Positions 55,029 to 64,000 of a stretch of DNA of 64,000 nt are shown here, one piece after another (the first letter of the stretch is position 1; every line of letters begins with the position of its first letter). The DNA is from Excoecaria cochinchinensis. Lineage: Eukaryota > Streptophyta > Magnoliopsida > Malpighiales > Euphorbiaceae. The notes beneath the pieces were generated by a model. That model was given only the letters and a program-made list of their open reading frames with translations. It did not search any database and had not been told where the DNA came from. Location: positions 5,977,001 through 6,041,000 of the forward strand of contig CANTUQ010000119.1 in NCBI GenBank assembly GCA_947683425.1. Reading direction: 5' to 3'. The position numbers and the translations under genes were made by a program.

Positions 55029-56271
55029 GTTTAATGTTGTGCCAATATTTACGTGTTCCATAACATTATTATTGTCATCATTATTTCATGTTTTTATTTT
55101 TTTATTCCATGACTCCTAACTGTTGATATTATCATTATCACATTTATTGTAGTCATTATTATTTGTTCGGTTAATTTTCTTGGAGTATTTACTAATGTTT
55201 TCGATATTGTTTTTTGTCCGAGATCTTAATTTGAGTCGGGTTATGTGAGCGTCCCCGTGACTCCCCGGGTGGGTCAAGATGCGCGGATGAGTATTCCGGT
55301 TTTAGTGAGACCTTTTCGATCCCCTCTTTACATGTTACGTGTTTCTTTGTAAATAATTATCTTATTTATGTACGTGTGAGATAAAAAGTCACAAAAATAT
55401 TTTTACAATTAACTTGGAATTTTCACTAATAAAATTGGGACCAATGTCCCTTGTTTTAGCCCAACAATAAAAAATATCACAATAAAACGAAGAGTTAATT
55501 TTCTCCAAAAATGGGATCACTCATCCCCGCTTTCATCAAACAACCAAAACGACTCTTCAAACCCTCTTTAAATTAATACGAAGGAACCAATGTTTCTAAA
55601 TTTCGAACAAGTGCGAAGGAACCAATGTTCCTAAAATAATGTCTCGATTTATGTATGTTTTTCTATTTTGATCTTGTGTGAGTGTTTTAAATTCAAGTTC
55701 ATTTCTTTTTGGGCCCTTGTAATTAATTTTGGGGCAACTTTATTTATTTTTGGGGGATTGTATTCCGTCCCCATTAATATCTTTAATTTCCTTTTATTGG
55801 GGTTGTATTCCGCCCCGATTTCTCTTGTAATTGTGTGCTTGCGTGTTTACCGCTTTATCTTTATCGCTTTGTCTATCCCTTTATTTATCGCTTTCGTATG
55901 CTTGGAATGCGCTATTTAATTTAAATGGATCGATCACGTGAGATGAGAGATATAATTTTAAGAGGTTTAAAACCCATTTATAATTAACCAAAGCATAAAT
56001 AAGAGGGAAGTTCCGGACACCATATCTCCTATTTAGACCGTTAGAAGTGAGAGACTTTTTCCCAACTTCTTGCAAATTGGGTGGCGACTCCAAATGCCTC
56101 AAAGGTGCCTTTAGGTGTCATTAGACTAGGTTGTTCTCCCCAATGTTCTATTGGGACAAATAAACCGATGATGTCTCATGATGCCCATGATCGAAAGACG
56201 CAAACCAATTCCTCGAATCCCAAAGGCAGATTCAAAGCGAGGGCCCTTGCTGGGCACCGGCGTGCATCATA

Positions 56272-56276
56272 GATAT
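56272..56276. other. RT7 target-site duplication, right
   Basis: GATAT, same as 27671-27675; joining the flanks restores a continuous RT6 LTR. Confidence 0.92.
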
Positions 56277-56460
56277 GTATAAGAAGTTAACTATATGAAT
56301 GAATGAGTATGAGTATGCGTTTTGTAATTATTTCATTGCGTGCTAATGAAAGAAATTTATTTATTCAGGAATTTGCATGTGTTGATTTCATGTGATGTGC
56401 TTGTGTAATGCGTGTCATGATGTTAGCGAAGCTATTATGCAGTCAGGAATGGGTGTTACA
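56272..56460 (+). repeat. RT6 5' LTR, part 2 (right of RT7 insertion)
   Basis: Continues the RT6 LTR after the second GATAT copy and ends GGGTGTTACA at 56460. Confidence 0.85.
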
Positions 56461-56465
56461 GGTTG

Positions 56466-56478
56466 TGATATTAGAGCC
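56466..56478 (+). other. RT6 primer binding site, mutated
   Basis: TGATATTAGAGCC, two transitions from TGGTATCAGAGCC (initiator Met tRNA). It lies 5 bp after the LTR, as in RT5. Confidence 0.8.
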
Positions 56479-57730
56479 TAGGTTTAGTCATTGCTCGATA
56501 TAGTGTAGACTAGGATGCGTATAGTTGTGTTGACCTAATGTGGACGTCCTTGTGTATGTATTAGATCGATCGATCCTTCTCACAATTCAAGAGAAGAGAC
56601 TACTGAGAGTGTCAATCCACGAGAACCGAAAGTATTTGTGCCTGGTCAGTCAGCATCAGTAGGTGTGGGATGAGATATTCCCATGGTTCCTATGGAAGCT
56701 TTACTCAAGATGTCGCAAGACATGGCAAGAGTGCTTGATCATATGACAGCACCAAATGCTCTATTAGAATCATTGAGGAAGCATGGGGTAGAAGAATTCT
56801 ATGGTACCAGTTTTGATGAATCTTATAAGGCTGAATTCTGGATTGAGAAGGTTCAGAGGGTGCTGGATGAGATTTAATGCACTCCTAAATAGAAAATGGA
56901 ATACGTAGCGTCTGTATTGCAAGGATCTACCTATGACTGGCGAAAGTTGGTTTTAAGGCATCCGATGCTTCCAAATTCGATCAGTTGGGAATTCTTTGTA
57001 TAGGAGTTCTGAAACAAGTAAATCACAAAGGCATATCGGGAAGCTAATTGGAAGTAGTTCCTATATTTGAGGCAAAGAGCTATGTTAGTAGCAGCGTATG
57101 AGAAAGAATTCTATCAGCTCAGCAAATATGCACCTGAGGGAGTGCTTACAGAGGAGTTTAGGTGTCAACAGTTTGAAGAGGGGTTGAATGAGACAATTAA
57201 GGCACTACTGATTTATCTGACTACCTCTCAGACTGTGAGCTACTACCAGATAGTACAAGCAACCATGAGGGTTGAAAGGTCATAAGAAATTTAGAGAGAG
57301 AGAATGCAGAGAAGGAATTCCAATAAAGGAGGGGCACATTTGGGGAAAAGCCTAAGTGGCACCTCCAGCTGAGTCAGCTAGTAATCCAACTACTAGAGGC
57401 AGAAGCCAAGGATCTTCTTATGCATCTGGTACTGGTAAGGGTGCATCGAGTAATATAAGTGAAGTGCCTGAATATCCTTATTGCTGTAAGCGACATAGAG
57501 GCGATTGTTGGAAGTTGACTGGTGCTTGCTTCAGATGTGGGAGTACTGATCATTTCTTGGCTAACTGTCCTAAGGCCTATGAGGTGACAGGGAATTAGCA
57601 AGAAGCCAGTAGAGATGGATCTAATTTGCCTCCAGTTAACTGAGGAAGAGGTAGAGGACGTGGTAGAGGTAGCCAGTCCGTGGTGCAGTTTCAAAATCTA
57701 TTAACCGACCGACTACAGCACCAACAAGGG
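56479..57730 (+). pseudogene. gag: RT6 gag (chromovirus), decayed, cut by RT9
   Basis: Leader to 56682, then MVPMEALLKMSQDMARVLD with APNALLESLRKHGVEEFYGTSFDES (about 56750-56820), FWIEKVQRVLDEI, a stop, YDWRKLVL, and from 57067 EKEFYQLSKYAPEGVLTEEFRCQQFEEGLNE, matching RT5 gag step for step. A basic, Ser/Gly-rich part follows, then C-x-x-C-x3-H-x-G-x-C and the CCHC knuckle ACFRCGSTDHFLANC (about 57524-57568). A TAG at 57596 and the GRGRGRGRGS tail precede the RT9 insertion at 57731. Many TAA/TAG codons stand where RT5 has Gln or Trp. Whether RT6 ever had pol cannot be seen. Confidence 0.85.
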
Positions 57731-57897
57731 TGTAGACACCGGGTCCCGAGGCAGTCCAAGATTAGGATTACCACCAATGATGAAAATGATGCTTGTTCAC
57801 AGGCAAAAAGGTTAGAACAGATGCTTCCCTTGTCAAAAATCCTTCTTTTTAAATAAAATATATTTAACATTTTATTTTGAGGTTTTTTTGGGGATTT

Positions 57898-58235
57898 TGG
57901 TAGCATGCCGCCGTAGGGCGCATGCGAGGCACACCATCTGCTGGCAGCGCGTGTGAGGTGCGGCGCCTGGGTGCGGGCTCACTAAAACCGGGCATGAGGC
58001 CTTTCCTTGCACGGCGCCCGTGTGTGGGCTCTTAGGGCACCGCACGTGAGGCCTCACCTCGTTCGGTGCCCTCATGCGGGCTCACTAGGCACCGCCTCGC
58101 GCGGTGCGGCCTCAATCGTGAGGCCGCACCTCGCCTTGCGCTGTGCACCCTCTAGCGTGAGGCCGCACCTCGCATATGCAGCATGCGCCCACACCTGGGC
58201 GTGCAACGTGCAGCCACCCACTCGCAGGTAGTCTA
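57898..58235 (+). repeat. GC-rich repeated block in RT9 U3 with a 12-bp-arm palindrome
   Basis: Words GTGAGGC, GCGGGCTCACTA and GGCACCGC recur at irregular 30-60-bp spacing. GGTGCGGCCTCA-ATCG-TGAGGCCGCACC at 58103-58130 is a perfect inverted repeat with 12-bp arms. The block stands out from the AT-rich flanks. Confidence 0.8.
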
Positions 58236-59040
58236 CCTCCTATCCCTTTCCCACCTGCAAAATTTGGTTTTTGATAGATTTTGAAGACCGTGTTTTTCAT
58301 TTTTCAGTGATTTTGAGGGAAGAGCAATGGAAAGGGGGTTTTGTCCTTTCCTCTTTTGTGAAGACAAGGAAAATAATGAAGAGGAAATTTTGATTTGACA
58401 GGGGGTTGGACTTTTCGGACAAAAAGAGAAAAAGAGAGCTGAGAAAGAAAGAAAAGAGAATAGTATTTTTAAGAGAAAATCGAATTTTTTTTCTAAATGT
58501 CTCTTTTTTCCTTTGATTTTCTGGAACCCAAAAAAATGTTTTTGAGTTTGAGCTTAGCTTGAGAAAGGGAAATCCATTCCCTTACCTTGGGTTTATTATC
58601 AAACAAAAGCCAAAAATTATTTGTTATCGTTTTAATGTTTTTTTTTTAGTTGTTTGTTTTTTTTTTTAGTTATTTCGAATCTCTTTTAAAACTCGACAAG
58701 GGAGTCGGATCAAAACATCTTGCTTCCAATATAATCAAATATGAGGGTAAAGATTCTTGGATCCATGTTCATCATTTCATTTCATTTTGTTTGTCATTGT
58801 TACTGTCAATATTGTTGTCTTCACTATTAAGGCTACCCCTATTTTGCTACTGTTGTTATTAATATGATTATTATTTATTTGTATTATTATTATTAATATT
58901 ATTATCATTACTATCAGTGTTGTCTTTATTGTTTTGACATGATCATTATTATTATTATTTATTATTCTTCATATTATGGTTAACGTCATTATTTTTACAT
59001 GTTAATATTGTTATTACTGTTGTCATTTACTTTTATTCTT

Positions 59041-59050
59041 ATTATTATTA

Positions 59051-59107
<57 letters not shown>
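59041..59107. repeat. TTA microsatellite in RT9 LTR
   Basis: (ATT)n, longest clean run at about 59056-59107, with shorter imperfect TTA stretches on both sides. Confidence 0.93.
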
Positions 59108-59109
<2 letters not shown>

Positions 59110-60360
59110 ATTATTATTATCGTCGCTACTGTTAACATTATTATTATTATTGTCATCAATATTGTTATTATTGTTGTCGTTATTACTATTAATGTTTTAT
59201 TGTTAGTATTATTATTAGTATTATTATTATTGTTATCATTATTTTTTATTGCTATCGTCATTATCATTATATTTTTACATGTTAACCATGTTTTATATTT
59301 CTCGTCTTTATCTTTATGTGATCGATTTTAGAATTATTACTAACCTTTTTATTGTTGTTTTTCTTGTTTGGGGTTTAAAATGTGACCTTGTTTGCATGAG
59401 CACCTTTGTGACCAAGCCGAAAGGTCATGACACGTAGGAGGATACATCACTTGGGCTAGACCTTACCTACCCCTTGTTTGTGTGATTGTCTTTGTTTTCA
59501 ACTAAAGTATTTTATTTTGTACGCGTGTTAGTTAAAAAAATCACAAAAATATTTTTACAACTAAATCAGGATTTTTATTAGTAAATTAAGACCAATGTCC
59601 TCAATTTTAGCCAAGGAATGCAAAATGTCATGAAGCAAAACAAAGAGTTAAAACTTTCTAAAAATGGGATCACTCATCCCAGTTCTCAGGCCAATAGCCG
59701 AAATAACTCTTCGATCCCTGTTTAAATGAGCACGAAGGAACCAATGTTCCTAAATTGAATAAATATCCCGATTTATGCATGTCTCCCCTTTTGATTAATT
59801 TTTCTTGATTGTTTAACTTTATGTGTATATATATCTTGTGGGCCTTTGTAAATAATTATTTTTAGTGCAATTTTATTTAGCTTTTCCTTTCATTTGGGAG
59901 ATCGTATTTGTCCCAATTTATATTTTGTAATGATGTATTTTTCATGGTTATCGCTTTATTTATCGCTTTATTTATTATTTTATTTATAGCTTTCATTTAC
60001 CGCTTTTCTCGATGATTGAATTACGATTTTAATAAATTACATTAATCATGTGAGGGAAGAGGTGAAATTTTCTAATCTAAAAACTCATTTATAATTAACC
60101 AAGGCATAAATAAGAGTGAAGTTCTAAAAATCTTCTCTGGTTTAGACCATAGTTTCCTAATTTATTATAAATTGGGTGGCGACTCCAAAATACCTCAAAG
60201 GTGCCTAAAGGTTTCATGAGGCTAAATGAACTTCCCCAATATTCTATTAGGTGGGGATTCAAAAATGTCTCATGTTACCCAAGATCAAATGACGGGAACC
60301 AATCCCTCGAGCCCTAAAAGCGGGCACGATGAGGGCCTTCCCGGTTCAGCGTGCATTACA

Positions 60361-60380
60361 GCGTCGACTCCGCTGGGAAC
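60361..60380 (+). other. RT9 primer binding site
   Basis: GCGTCGACTCCGCTGGGAAC, the Tat site with mutated first bases and one change near the end. Confidence 0.75.
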
Positions 60381-61170
60381 TTTGAGACTTTGCTCTGAAA
60401 GTGTCTTGGTTAAAATATATAATTGATTTTTTAAAACATAAAATTCTATCTCTTTTTAAAAATTGCATTGCATCATTTTAGAGCCTTAGAATTATGCTAG
60501 TTTTTACCCTTATTCTACCTTGGTGCGTTCCCGAAGCTCGACCTTATGTTCACTCATTGTGGGGAAGTGTCAAGAATAATCACCAATCCAAGCCTAGTAC
60601 CTTTTGGTATATCAAATGGAGACTCGATCGGTCATTAAGCTAGTGATGAGCTAAACCCATTGGCAGGGACCATGCTGGGGGCCCTAAAGTAATGTCACCT
60701 TGACTAAAGCTTATGTAATGGCAATAGATACTTCCCCTAGGTGAAATGAACTGTAATACGATGCTTATGATGTGGGTCGTCATGTATTTAACAAAGTCAA
60801 ATGAATTAAGTGGTCTTCTATCAAAGGCTTTCATGCCTCGGTAGGTTTACCTTAATTTGATTAAAATGTTTAAATACATAATGGCCGAAACCCATGTGTA
60901 TGCGCATTCTGAGAGATGTTATGCTGCCGAATTTCTGCCGTGCACTACATACGTTCATCGGGTCTCCTATTGACCCATGGATTAAGCCCACCTAAAAAAG
61001 AGACCAATTGACCTCTTGTGTGGGAGTTAAAAGGATGGAAGGATCTACTTGCTCGCATGTAGTTGTAAATGTTGCACGATTCACAGCCATGCGCTTTATA
61101 CATGCTTCATCCTAACTCTTCGAGTTTTTATAGCCATTATTGAGTCATCCGGGTTGTTTAGGGGATCCGG
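60381..61170 (+). other. RT9 5' leader
   Basis: About 790 bp, non-coding. Blocks shared with RT4 and RT7: TTGGTGCGTTCCCGAAGCTC (about 60519), GGGAAGTGTCAAGAATAATC (about 60562), TTGGCAGGGACCATGCTGGG (about 60660), TGTGTGGGAGTTAAAAGG (about 61018). Confidence 0.75.
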
Positions 61171-62620
61171 CGGATGACTCATCAGAAATTTATCTCCATG
61201 GTTAGTGCCTGCATCGGGTTCAGATTGGAATGGAAGTTCAGGCCTCTCTTCAGAATAATCTTTAGGGTCCATAAGGGAAGATTTACCACAAGAAACTGGT
61301 GCTTTGATAGTAAGGATCTAGATAAGAGACTTGAGGCTTTTGAGAGGAGGATATTAGCCATGATGGGAAATATTATTGCTCAAATGCACCAAATGCTGGG
61401 CAGCCCCGTGTAGCTCCTATTGTGGAATGAGTTGAACTGCCTATTGTGGGGAGACTCCAACAAAAAATGATACCGTACAATAACTAGTTATTGGGCCCAG
61501 AGCAGTCGCACCGATTGAGCAGAGGAGAGTGAGGATTCTTGACCCACAAGATGACCTCATAGTGGAGGAGGAGGATGAACTAGTAATTCCTCAGGCTATG
61601 AGAAATAAAGTTCACAAGGTAAAGGATGATGTGGTGAAGAAGATGGAATAAAAGATTAAAGCGATTACACATCTGTTATCAATAGGGAAAAGGGTCAGCC
61701 CTGAAGATATGGAGTTGGGTGATGAAGAGCTGTTGCCGCAGAGGTTTAAGATGTTGGACTTGCCAAAATTTGATGGTACCTCAAATCCTTCTGCACATAT
61801 TAAACAATATAAGTGGAGTATTTTTGCCTTAGTCTGATGGGCCCCACAGTCGATTGGTACCATGGGTTAGATAGAAGGTCTAGGGAAGATTGAGATATAC
61901 TGACAGAGGAGTTTATGAGGCAGTATGATTGTAGCACTAGAATAGAGATAACACTGAAAGACCTTGAGCTCTTACAATAGAAGCATGATGAGTCCTTCCA
62001 TGATTACCTTACTCGATGGAGAAATTGGGTCATGGAGATGAAAAGGAAGCCCGACACATCGGATCTGATCAGGCTGTTCATCAGGAACGTAAGCCTGTAC
62101 TTAAGGGAAGGGCTTAAGATGAAAGGGCTTAAGGATTGGGAGTCCTTAAAAGATATAACCATAGAAGCTGAAGGAGAATACCTGGCAAAGAAGGCCAGCA
62201 ATGACAATTTCACTCGGAAGAGCTATAGGCCTCAAGGAGGAAATAAGTTGAGTGGCACTGGAAGCAGCAGTAATCGAGTTAGCAAGACAGCAAAAGTTTC
62301 AGCCACTGAAGCCAGCCAAAGATAGAACTCATATCTAGGAAGATCATTATATTGGGTTTTGGAGAGATTGGTGAAAGAAGGGAAACATCAGTCGTTGCCA
62401 GCTGGGCAGGCTAAAAATCATGGCCAGCCAAACCACAAGGGGGATTAATATTGTGCTTTTCACCAGCACACCAGCCATCTCACTGATTACTGTAGGACAT
62501 TAAGGGATCGAGTCCAAGACCTTATCGGCAGTAAACAGATCTCAGACCCTGAAAAGAGAGAAAAGAAGAAGAAAGCTGGGTATGATACTGTTCCCCGCTC
62601 ATCTTTATGATAGGCTCCAG
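61171..62620 (+). pseudogene. gag: RT9 gag, decayed
   Basis: KDLDKRLEAFERRILAMMGN (about 61314-61375), a linker with ILDPQDDLIVEEEDELVIPQAM, VSPEDMELGDEELLPQRFKMLDLPKFDGTSNPSAHIKQY (61691-61810), a frame slip with a short deletion, CLSLMGPTVDWYHGLDRRS, QYDCSTRIEITLKDLELLQ, YLTRWRNWVMEMKRKPDTSD, GLKDWESLKDITIEAEGEYLAKKA, and the C-x2-H-x4-H-x4-C knuckle CAFHQHTSHLTDYC (about 62452-62493). Closest in layout to RT7 gag. Stops at several Gln and Trp positions. Confidence 0.85.
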
Positions 62621-63237
62621 TCTACCGGATTGGTATGTGCTGAGGGACCTTTATGTAAATGATTATATGGCTGTTATTCATCCTGTGCAGAGGGCCAATG
62701 AAGAGAGGCCTTAAGTAGGCATGATAGACTGTTGGGATTCAACCAGTGAGAGTGAGGCTGAGAAAGTTGATGAGCTGGAAGACTTGTGGAATTCTAAGGG
62801 TGAAGAGAAGGTGCAGAAAGTGCAGGCTGTCACTCGGAGTGGGAGAGTGGTACCAAAAATTGAGAAACAATAGGACCCAATACCCCCAGCTATGGAGTAA
62901 GAGCCAGAAGAGAATCAGATTTTAAAGCAGTTAAGGAAGATGCCTGTTCAGATATCGGTATGGTACCTACTGAGGCAGTCTCTGAGTCACAGGCAAAAGT
63001 TAGTGGAAGCCTTGTGTGAATCAAAAGTTGCTAAAACCATTTCACTTACTGAGTTGTTGGATTTGGTAAAAGGGGGGTTTGGAGATAATGTAGTCTACAC
63101 CAATGCCGACCTACCTATTGAGGGTCGCAATCACAATCGCCCCCTATATATAGAGCCCAAATTAATGGCAAGCACATGGCCTGCGTCATGGTGGATGATG
63201 GGTTTTTCATTAATGTATGTCCGCTCATGGCACTATC
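62621..63237 (+). pseudogene. RT9 protease region, cut by RT10
   Basis: Acidic linker near 62730-62800, VQAVTRSGRVVPK (about 62820), QISVWYLLRQSLSHRQKLVEALCES, ISLTELLDLVKGGFGDNVVYTNADLPIEGRNHNRPLYI (63033-63150), and the active-site loop VMVDDGFFINVCPLMAL (about 63185-63235), where the usual Ser-Ser is Phe-Phe. RT10 interrupts four or five codons after the loop. Confidence 0.85.
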
Positions 63238-64000
63238 TGTAACACCCCCACCGCCGCCCCCGTTGGAAGGCCGCCGGTGGGCGTGCTACCCGACGCTCAC
63301 TCACAACATACTTATAAACATACATGTGCTAAGCGGAAGCATTCACTAAGAATATTAATAAAGGCAGAACATAGATCTCATATAAACAAAACATAGAGTT
63401 AAATACGATCCCAAAAGATTACATCATTCCTTTACAAAAAGTCACATAAGCCACTATACAAAAATATCACATATAAAAAGCATTACAGGAGGAGATAACA
63501 AAAAAAAAATAAAGACTCTACTCCTATGTGGCTGACCAGCAGATGCGCAACACGAGCAATCTCCAAAAACCCTGTCACCTACACGGGACAAGAACTCGTG
63601 CTAAGCGATAACGCTTAGTGGGGAGGAACAAAACACAACAGAGCACTGTGCAAGATATTAAACATTATCTTATATAATTCACTAAACATCAGAGGGCAGA
63701 AATATATACACAGCTCAAGAGTCACCATATGTATAACAGCACTGAAACAGAAAACATGAAGCCATGTTCATAATCACAATCATGCAATAATCAGAACAAT
63801 TCACTAATCATATACTAGACACTTAACACAATAGCCTGAATTCAATGGTGGAGGATACGGGAACACGGCACGGGAGACCGAAGCCTCAAAACAGTTTTAA
63901 TACCCGAAGGTAGCGCGGGAGACCGGAGTCTCGAAACGTTTTATCACTACACGGAAGATGACCATCTCGGAGGTCGACCGCTTCGCCCAAACGGGGCGGA
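63238..64000 (-). mobile_element. RT10: chromovirus LTR (3' end portion), minus strand, runs off window
   Basis: Begins TGTAACACCCCCA, the reverse complement of the GGTGTTACA end seen in RT3, RT5 and RT6. CTATC (63233-63237) is the probable target duplication. Contains the conserved hairpin at 63601-63618 and a roughly 65-bp near-repeat of the phrase GGGAGACCG-AG-CTC (63860-63940). Only the first 763 bp are in the window, so it could be a solo LTR or a full element. Confidence 0.8.
63601..63618 (-). repeat. Chromovirus LTR hairpin CTAAGCG-ATAA-CGCTTAG (RT10)
   Basis: Perfect 7-bp arms and 4-nt loop, about 365 bp from the LTR end. Confidence 0.85.

Larger units (their letters stand above)
27676..56271 (+). 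mobile_element. RT7: large Tat-type non-autonomous element, host of RT8
   Basis: LTRs at 27676-30416 and 53493-56271, flanked by a perfect 5-bp duplication GATAT (27671-27675 and 56272-56276). Without RT8 and its duplication the element is about 10.85 kb, with about 5.3 kb internal. It keeps leader, gag and part of the pre-RT region. Protease, G-patch, RT, RNase H and integrase are missing, except for a small RT piece in inverted orientation. A tandem array precedes the polypurine tract. The 3' LTR ends TA instead of CA. Confidence 0.95.
53493..56271 (+). repeat. RT7 3' LTR, 2,779 bp
   Basis: Starts TGTAGACACCGGG; ends GCATCATA (CA mutated to TA). Differs from the 5' LTR by point changes, a G29 run at 53743-53771, microsatellite lengths and small indels. 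A primer-site-like TGGCGACTCC is at 56082-56091. Confidence 0.95.
57731..60360 (+). repeat. RT9 5' LTR, 2,630 bp
   Basis: Starts TGTAGACACCGGG and ends GTGCATTACA. Contains a GC-rich block (57898-58235), a TTA microsatellite region (58860-59230, longest run 59056-59107), and TGGCGACTCC at 60177-60186. Same family of LTR ends as RT1 and RT7. Confidence 0.92.
57731..63237 (+). mobile_element. RT9: Tat-type element, 3' part cut by RT10
   Basis: 5' LTR 57731-60360, primer site, leader, gag and the start of protease, ending at 63237 where RT10 begins. Inserted in RT6 gag; AAGGG (57726-57730) is the likely duplication, with the partner outside the window. Many stops; older than RT8. Confidence 0.85.

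Overview
This window is plant nuclear DNA, almost certainly from a flowering plant with a large, repeat-rich genome. It appears to consist entirely of transposable elements nested inside one another; I found no host protein gene, tRNA or rRNA. The plant call rests on Tat-lineage Ty3/gypsy elements with two RNase H domains, Del/Tekay-type chromovirus elements primed by initiator-Met tRNA, and a plant-type BED-finger hAT transposon. The species cannot be named from sequence alone. Elements are numbered RT1 to RT10 here.

Layout. 1-11545: RT1, minus strand, a Tat-type element without most of pol. Its 5' LTR (4332-11545) is split by a 4.6 kb hAT transposon (6208-10782) with a perfect 8-bp target duplication. 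11546-13290: RT2, plus strand, a Tat pol fragment (protease, G-patch, pre-RT) into which RT1 inserted. 13291-15940: RT3, plus, the gag end, polypurine tract and 3' LTR of a chromovirus. 15941-20115: RT4, plus, Tat LTR remnant, gag, protease and pre-RT. 20116-25714: RT5, minus, a chromovirus with only gag between its LTRs. 25715-27675 continuing at 56272-57730: RT6, plus, chromovirus LTR and gag. 27676-56271: RT7, plus, a Tat-type non-autonomous element inside the RT6 LTR, with 5-bp duplication GATAT. 32530-50274: RT8, minus, a much younger Tat element inside the gag of RT7, with 5-bp duplication CCGCC. 57731-63237: RT9, plus, a Tat element inside RT6 gag. 63238-64000: RT10, minus, a chromovirus LTR inside the RT9 protease, running off the window.

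RT8 is the centrepiece. It has a nearly complete gag-pol (gag, protease, G-patch, RT, RNase H, second RNase H, integrase), broken only by five in-frame stops and one frameshift. Between integrase and the 3' LTR it carries two extra transcription units that diverge from a short shared promoter. One is a 669-codon sense frame with a proline/glutamine linker and a coiled coil, preceded by a 5'-leader intron. The other is an antisense two-exon frame resembling the plant mobile domain. Both internal TATA boxes and both LTR TATA boxes have the motif GTCGGT exactly 10 nt upstream.

Other patterns cross families. Every LTR family examined has its own CG-containing perfect or near-perfect palindrome in the presumed U3. 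All five chromovirus LTRs share one hairpin. All Tat LTRs carry a copy of the primer-binding 10-mer inside U5. Gag-only or pol-poor derivatives occur in both lineages. Nearly all stop codons I examined fit single C-to-T or G-to-A changes, as expected for decay of methylated repeats. All functional statements are from reading by eye; no alignment or database search was run.
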